Source: Candidatus Altimarinota bacterium (GTDB lineage Bacteria; Patescibacteriota; Gracilibacteria; BD1-5; UBA2023). From it: DNA of 31,417 nt. Below are positions 28,352-31,417 of this stretch, piece by piece. Under the pieces are notes generated by a model. That model worked only from the letters and a program-made list of their open reading frames with translations, was not told the origin of the DNA and did not search any database. Location of the stretch: NCBI GenBank assembly GCA_947373235.1, contig CANBWW010000002.1, positions 1 to 31,417 on the forward strand, given 5' to 3'. Made by a program: the position numbers and the translations under genes. Position 1 is the first letter of the stretch, and every line of letters begins with the position of its first letter.

Positions 28352-29476
28352 ATGTCAGATTTTTCTCAAGATCTCGCAGCGGTTGCACCGATCAAATCAT
28401 TTGAAATCGGGGAACTCGTAGTCGGAACGGCTGTAGTTGCCAACCAAAAGATGATCCTTGTGGATCTTGATGGTCAATTTACTGGTATCATCACTGGTGC
28501 TCATATGCAATCTTCTACGGAAGATAGTTCTGCAATCCTTCCTGGTACTCGTATCGAATCGATCGTGATCGGTGATGACGCTCACTCTGGACTCATCCAT
28601 CTTTCACTTCGTCGCGCTTCTCAGGCAAAACTTATCGAAAAACTTCACTCAAACTTCGATACAAAAGAAATCATTACTGTCGTTCCAAACGAAGCGAACA
28701 AGGGTGGTCTTCTGATCGATCTTGATGGAATCAAGGGTTTTATCCCAGTTTCTCAACTGACTCCCGCTCACTATCCACGTGTGGAAGGAGCCAATCCAGA
28801 AAAAATCCTCGAACACCTCGGAAAACTTGTTGGAAAACCATTCTCCGTTCGTGTTATCAATGTCGATCAAGGAGGGAAAAAGATCATCTTCTCTGAGAAG
28901 GCAGCGATCGAAGAACAACGTTCTGAGGCTATGAAGAATATCAAGGTAGGAGATGTGGTCGAAGGACACGTTTCTGGTATCCTGACTTACGGTCTCTTCG
29001 TGACATTCCATGGTATCGAAGGTCTCGTTCACGTTTCTGAGATCGACTGGGGACATGTGAATAATCCTCACAAACACGCTCGTATCGGAGATAAGGTAAC
29101 GGTTCAGGTGATCGGTATCGAAGGAGAAAAAATCTCTCTTTCTATCAAACGCTTGAAGCCAAATCCTTGGCAAGTACTTGCCGACAAATACCAGGTTTCT
29201 GATATTGTCGAAGCACCAGTTCTTCGCCTTTCTCAATTCGGTATCTTCCTCGAACTCGATGGAGCTATCTCTGGTCTCATCCACCTTTCTGAGATCCCAG
29301 CAGAAATGATGAAAGGACTCGAAGAAAAAGTACGTCCAGGTGAAATGATGAAGGCTCGTATTATCACCTTCGATCCAGTTGCAAAACGCATCGGACTCTC
29401 GCTCAAGGCACTTGACCCAAACTATGTTCCTTCTGCAGAACCGATCGAAATCCCAGCTGAAGCCCTCGAAGCATAA
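28352..29476 (+). CDS. rpsA: 30S ribosomal protein S1 (four S1 domains)
   Basis: The 374-residue protein has four S1 RNA-binding repeats, at about residues 18-90, 105-180, 195-268 and 283-355. The third and fourth carry the strongest signatures (GDVVEGHVSGILTYGLFVTF...GLVHVSEI and GIFLELDGAISGLIHLSEI). E. coli S1 has six repeats; four is common in other phyla. S1 helps mRNA bind the 30S subunit, which matters in a genome where Shine-Dalgarno sequences are mostly missing. None of the 33 glycines is encoded by UGA, in contrast to ordinary genes here. The ATG lies in an A/T-only leader without Shine-Dalgarno. A strong terminator follows. Confidence 0.95.
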   Translation: MSDFSQDLAAVAPIKSFEIGELVVGTAVVANQKMILVDLDGQFTGIITGAHMQSSTEDSSAILPGTRIESIVIGDDAHSGLIHLSLRRASQAKLIEKLHSNFDTKEIITVVPNEANKGGLLIDLDGIKGFIPVSQLTPAHYPRVEGANPEKILEHLGKLVGKPFSVRVINVDQGGKKIIFSEKAAIEEQRSEAMKNIKVGDVVEGHVSGILTYGLFVTFHGIEGLVHVSEIDWGHVNNPHKHARIGDKVTVQVIGIEGEKISLSIKRLKPNPWQVLADKYQVSDIVEAPVLRLSQFGIFLELDGAISGLIHLSEIPAEMMKGLEEKVRPGEMMKARIITFDPVAKRIGLSLKALDPNYVPSAEPIEIPAEALEA

Positions 29477-29480
29477 TTTG

Positions 29481-29511
29481 AAAAACCTCCAAGAAATTGG
29501 AGGTTTTTTTA
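29481..29511 (+). terminator. Terminator after rpsA
   Basis: A 12-base perfect stem (29481-29492 with 29497-29508) closed by a GAAA tetraloop, with a T-run to 29510. It begins 4 bases after the rpsA stop. Confidence 0.9.
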
Positions 29512-29530
29512 TTTTCTGTATGATGTTGGT

Positions 29531-29923
29531 ATGAATCCACATGAAAAACTCATCCGTGATCTGATTGCAGAAACTCAGCATCCAGACTTTCCTCATATGA
29601 TTGTTCGGAAAGTCGTGGATCTGACCGAACATATCCTCTTTCTTGAACACAAAATAACGGAAGAATATGGTGAGCTGGAGTCCGCAAAGACGAAAGATGA
29701 ACAATACTCAGAAGCAGGTGACTGTCTCGAAGTGTTCGATACGCTTATGACCCTCTCGCCTGAGATATGAGATAAGGAGAAATGGAAAGAAGAAAAGAGA
29801 AACTTCCTCGAAAAACTCGTTTCTGAATATCGTATGGATCTCGAAAAGGTATCCCTCTTCCAAAAGCAAAAACGAGAGAAAAAAGGGGGATTTTGGGAGG
29901 GAATTATCTGGAGGAAAGAGTAG
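29531..29923 (+). CDS. MazG-like / phosphoribosyl-ATP pyrophosphohydrolase-like protein
   Basis: The 130-residue helical protein opens with HEKLIRDLIAET, like the KLVRDKIPEII start of the all-alpha NTP pyrophosphatase group (COG4997-type). It then has LEHKITEEYGELESA, giving the metal-binding E..E pattern, and YSEAGDCLEVFDTLMTL, giving the E..D..E pattern. Such enzymes hydrolyse non-canonical or excess NTPs to NMP and pyrophosphate. One UGA (29768-29770, SPEIGDKEKW) is read as Gly and joins the N-terminal part to a charged C-terminal tail (about residues 81-130). Stop is TAG. It is a short unit after the rpsA terminator, convergent with the gene ending at 29959. Family call is moderately sure; the substrate is not known. 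Confidence 0.65.
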
Positions 29924-29958
29924 ATTCCCATCAATCAAATTTCTTTAAGCTATTTGAT

Positions 29959-30480
29959 TTATATTTTCTTGCTTCTATGTAGTGCATTATAAAGAGGGTG
30001 TAATTTTCCAGTATTACTATTTAATATGCTGTATATATCAATATTATATTGATATGCTTTTTGATCTTCGTCCAATAATGTTGATATTGTTGAATTAATG
30101 TATCCTTTAGGATCAGACGTGTTTCATCGTCCTCTTACTGTCGTAAATAACGGAATCTTCTTACTTTCAAAGTCTTTTTTAATTGCAATTCTTGTATCTG
30201 TTCTAACTGCATCAGCGGAGTTTCTGTCGATAAACGGACCAGTGAGATGAAAAATATTAAAAATCTTTGCACGAAATTTTTTCGCGACATCGTCAGAGGT
30301 CGGTTGTAATAGATTAGCTCTTATTAGTTGTAATAGATTAGCTCTTATTATATGAGGATTGGAAGCTGCAAATTCTTTAAGTTCAGCAACCTGAGCTTCC
30401 AGTATTTCGATAAAACGATTTATATAATCTTTTGGTGATATAAATTCTTCATGATCGATAGAATCTTCTTGGATATTCAT
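29959..30480 (-). CDS. Hypothetical protein, paralogue of the gene at 18587-19213
   Basis: A 173-residue soluble protein related to the 208-residue protein at 18587-19213. Shared blocks are ANL-QP-SD--AK--RA, TG-FI-RN--A-R-DTRIAIK--FES-K-P, GRG---SDPKG, DEDQKAY and LHPLYNAL. Here one glycine of the GRG block is UGA-encoded (30124-30126); reading it as a stop would cut off the last 55 residues. Base composition is like the local genome, unlike its relative. The N-terminus is shorter, and it contains an 8-residue tandem duplication absent from the relative. I do not recognise the family. It has its own promoter, and its leader shares a 12-base sequence with the neighbouring small gene. Confidence 0.75.
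30303..30350. repeat. Perfect 24-base tandem duplication inside a gene
   Basis: Two identical 24-base units (30303-30326 and 30327-30350) lie head to tail in the hypothetical gene. On the coding strand they duplicate an eight-residue IRANLLQ-type segment in frame. The paralogue has a single copy at this place (SANLTQP), so the duplication is recent and specific to this copy. Confidence 0.95.
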
Positions 30481-30501
30481 AGCTGAAAGATAATTTCATA
30501 T

Positions 30502-30529
30502 TTTATATACAAATAATGTATTCTATCAA
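30502..30529 (-). promoter_or_regulatory. Promoter for the hypothetical gene at 29959-30480
   Basis: On the minus strand TTGATA (30524-30529), a 16-base spacer and TATAAA (30502-30507) lie 21 bases before the ATG, just after the terminator of the upstream gene. Confidence 0.6.
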
Positions 30530-30536
30530 TTAAAAA

Positions 30537-30557
30537 TAGGACACTAAGCGTGTCCTA
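30537..30557 (-). terminator. Terminator of the 86-residue protein gene
   Basis: An 8-base perfect stem (30537-30544 with 30550-30557) around a 5-base loop, with a T-run (30532-30536) on the minus strand. The TAG stop codon (30544-30546) lies at the loop edge, so the last codons form one arm. Confidence 0.8.
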
Positions 30558-30804
30558 TAAGTTCTACTGGGTTTTCTTCTCCTGCTTCATCAAAAACATC
30601 GAGATAGACATATACACAATGATTTTCAAATTCAAAAATCGCATGGAATTGCCCGACTTCTCCTTTTGGATTTAATTCTGCTTCAAATTCTTTTCGTGAA
30701 TTGTCAGCATCGATGAATCCAACAGTAATGACTCTAGTAAGAGTGTTATTTGCACCTTTCGATACAACATCACCATCTACTACAACGAGAATTTCCGATT
30801 TCAT
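30544..30804 (-). CDS. Small hypothetical protein with Shine-Dalgarno
   Basis: An 86-residue acidic, beta-rich protein (ILVVVDGDVV, TRVITVGFIDAD, FHAIFEFENHCVYVYLDVFDE), with no membrane span or signal peptide. The family is not recognised. Unlike every other gene in the window it has a clear Shine-Dalgarno (AAGGGAG) 8 bases before the ATG, and a promoter with a perfect TTGACA. All seven glycines are GGN. This suggests origin from, or selection for, a different expression setting, such as a mobile element or cassette. It sits between rnpA and the hypothetical gene, both on the same strand, with its own terminator. Confidence 0.75.
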   Translation of the reverse strand: MKSEILVVVDGDVVSKGANNTLTRVITVGFIDADNSRKEFEAELNPKGEVGQFHAIFEFENHCVYVYLDVFDEAGEENPVELIGHA

Positions 30805-30822
30805 TTTGAGTCTCCCTTAGGC

Positions 30823-30834
30823 CTGAAAGATAAT
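30823..30834 (-). repeat. 12-base leader sequence shared with the next gene
   Basis: On the minus strand ATTATCTTTCAG occurs here, upstream of the 86-residue gene, and again at 30483-30494, directly before the hypothetical gene. Both copies lie between promoter and start codon, so both mRNAs would carry it. It could be a shared regulator site or a relic of duplication. Confidence 0.55.
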
Positions 30835-30842
30835 CTAAATGT

Positions 30843-30870
30843 AGAATATATGTTTTAGTATATATGTCAA
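30843..30870 (-). promoter_or_regulatory. Promoter for the 86-residue protein gene
   Basis: On the minus strand TTGACA (30865-30870), a 16-base spacer and TATTCT (30843-30848) lie about 38 bases before the ATG. The -35 box is a perfect consensus. Confidence 0.65.
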
Positions 30871-30875
30871 TAAAT

Positions 30876-30900
30876 AACCTCCACTATTTCAGTGGAGGTT
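30876..30900 (-). terminator. Hairpin overlapping the rnpA stop codon
   Basis: A 10-base perfect stem (30876-30885 with 30891-30900) with a 5-base loop. The rnpA stop codon TAG (30884-30886) is at the loop. The downstream sequence on the minus strand is only ATTTATT, so termination may be weak. Confidence 0.65.
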
Positions 30901-31249
30901 TATTTTGAGGATTTTTCATAAGTTTCCAGAGAAACTGTATATTTTTCTCGAATTCTTTTCTTTGCTCGAGGTTTTTATAGTCGAAAACTGCTCATTTCTT
31001 CGCTACGAAGACGATATCGAGGGATGTTTTTTCCAGATAGGGTGCCGAAGTGTCATATGACAGACGACGCCAGAAATTTCGATTCACACTTCCTTTTGTT
31101 TGTTTTCCAGAAAGGACGATCCCACACCTTGCATATCCGAGACGATTCGGAAAGGTATTCGCGATGAGTCCATACGAAAAGAAAGGCTTTCTTTTTTGTA
31201 AAACCTTTCTTACTTCATTCTCTGAGAGTCTATATTTTTTCGCGATCAT
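30884..31249 (-). CDS. rnpA: Ribonuclease P protein component
   Basis: The 121-residue basic protein binds the RNase P RNA and helps mature tRNA 5' ends. It shows the RnpA pattern: an N-terminal YRLSENEVRKVLQKRK helix, NRLGYARCGIVLSGKQTKGSVNRNFWRRLSYD corresponding to the RNR signature, and LDIVFVAKKGA. One glycine after AKK is UGA-encoded, and reading through it adds the last 35 residues, giving normal RnpA length. Stop is TAG. It starts 9 bases after the rpmH stop, the conserved rpmH-rnpA pair. No Shine-Dalgarno at the ATG. yidC, the usual next gene, is not here. Confidence 0.95.
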
Positions 31250-31258
31250 AGGGCAATA

Positions 31259-31417
31259 TTATCTTCCACGAAAACGCTCAGTGAGACCAGGGAATGTCAC
31301 GATACGTGCATTTCCTCCGGCTACATTATGGTGTTTACTCTTTCCACGAATATCCTTAAATCGTGCAGGATAGCTCACAGCGAGGACATGACGACCCTTT
31401 CGGCGACGAGCCTTGAG
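31259..31417 (-). CDS. rpmH: 50S ribosomal protein L34, 5' partial, with C-terminal extension
   Basis: The 52 residues visible start with LKARRRKGRHVLAVS, the conserved C-terminal end of L34 (compare VLARRRAKGRARLTV). The reading continues for about 37 more residues (PARFKDIRGKSKHH, then VAGGNARIVTF and LTERFRGR) to TAA at 31259-31261. Ordinary L34 ends within a few residues of this motif, so the protein has an unusual tail. The N-terminus lies beyond the window. It is followed closely by rnpA, which supports the identity. Confidence 0.88.
   Translation of the reverse strand, partial: LKARRRKGRHVLAVSYPARFKDIRGKSKHHNVAGGNARIVTFPGLTERFRGR

Noticed and set aside
28649..29704. Long open frame on the minus strand opposite rpsA
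   Set aside because: It is the antisense shadow of rpsA; the product has no family features, while the plus strand is clearly S1.

Overview
The window is about 31 kb of AT-rich bacterial chromosome (roughly 36% GC by eye). Its genes only read through if UGA is translated as glycine (NCBI code 25). In-frame UGA falls on invariant glycines, including the P-loops of UvrA, ComM and two secretion-type ATPases, an ABC signature of UvrA, and both conserved glycines of the IF-3 N-domain. Every confident gene ends in UAA or UAG, none in UGA. A tRNA with anticodon UCA and a glycine-type acceptor stem lies at 21105-21183. This code is known from Gracilibacteria (BD1-5) and Absconditabacteria (SR1) of the CPR/Patescibacteria, so the window belongs to that group. 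I cannot say which of the two. With UGA read as stop, nearly every long gene falls into fragments that are not real genes.

Layout. 1-7310 (+): a polytopic membrane protein (5' end missing), aminopeptidase N, a ComF-like phosphoribosyltransferase and UvrA, tightly packed. 7369-11850 (-): tRNA-Leu and tRNA-Arg, elongation factor P, thioredoxin reductase, then a ComM / TsaB-like / PH-domain membrane protein operon. 12021-18176 (+): a VirD4/TraG-like ATPase, a SpoIIE/RsbU-type membrane phosphatase and a VirB4-like ATPase in one operon. 18177-19213: a stretch of higher GC with a ten-G run, a long hairpin and an unrecognised gene. 19251-20990 (-): Elp3-like radical SAM/GNAT enzyme. 21105-22220 (+): tRNA-Gly(UCA), a small basic protein and a DHFR/RibD-like reductase. 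22296-23469 (-): tRNA-Arg, tRNA-Cys, a lipoprotein and a small membrane protein. 23505-26590 (+): GatC-like, YidC, then rpsT-infC-rpmI-rplT. 26699-27865 (-): a secreted 3D/peptidoglycan-binding protein. 28221-29923 (+): tRNA-His, ribosomal protein S1 and a MazG-like NTP pyrophosphatase. 29959-31417 (-): a paralogue of the 18.6-kb gene, a small unknown gene, rnpA and the end of rpmH.

Most genes are housekeeping functions for translation, tRNA modification, DNA repair, membrane insertion and redox. DNA processing or uptake (ComF, ComM) and a secretion- or pilus-like ATPase pair are also present. Three patterns stand out. Genes generally lack a Shine-Dalgarno sequence. Recognisable promoters are TTGNNN/TATAAT-like, with a 16-base spacer in seven of eleven proposed cases. 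UGA-Gly is common in ordinary genes but absent from S1, S20, L35, L20 and EF-P. The unusual material is the tRNA-Gly(UCA) locus, the ATPase-phosphatase-ATPase operon, the GC-shifted island and the two-member unknown protein family.
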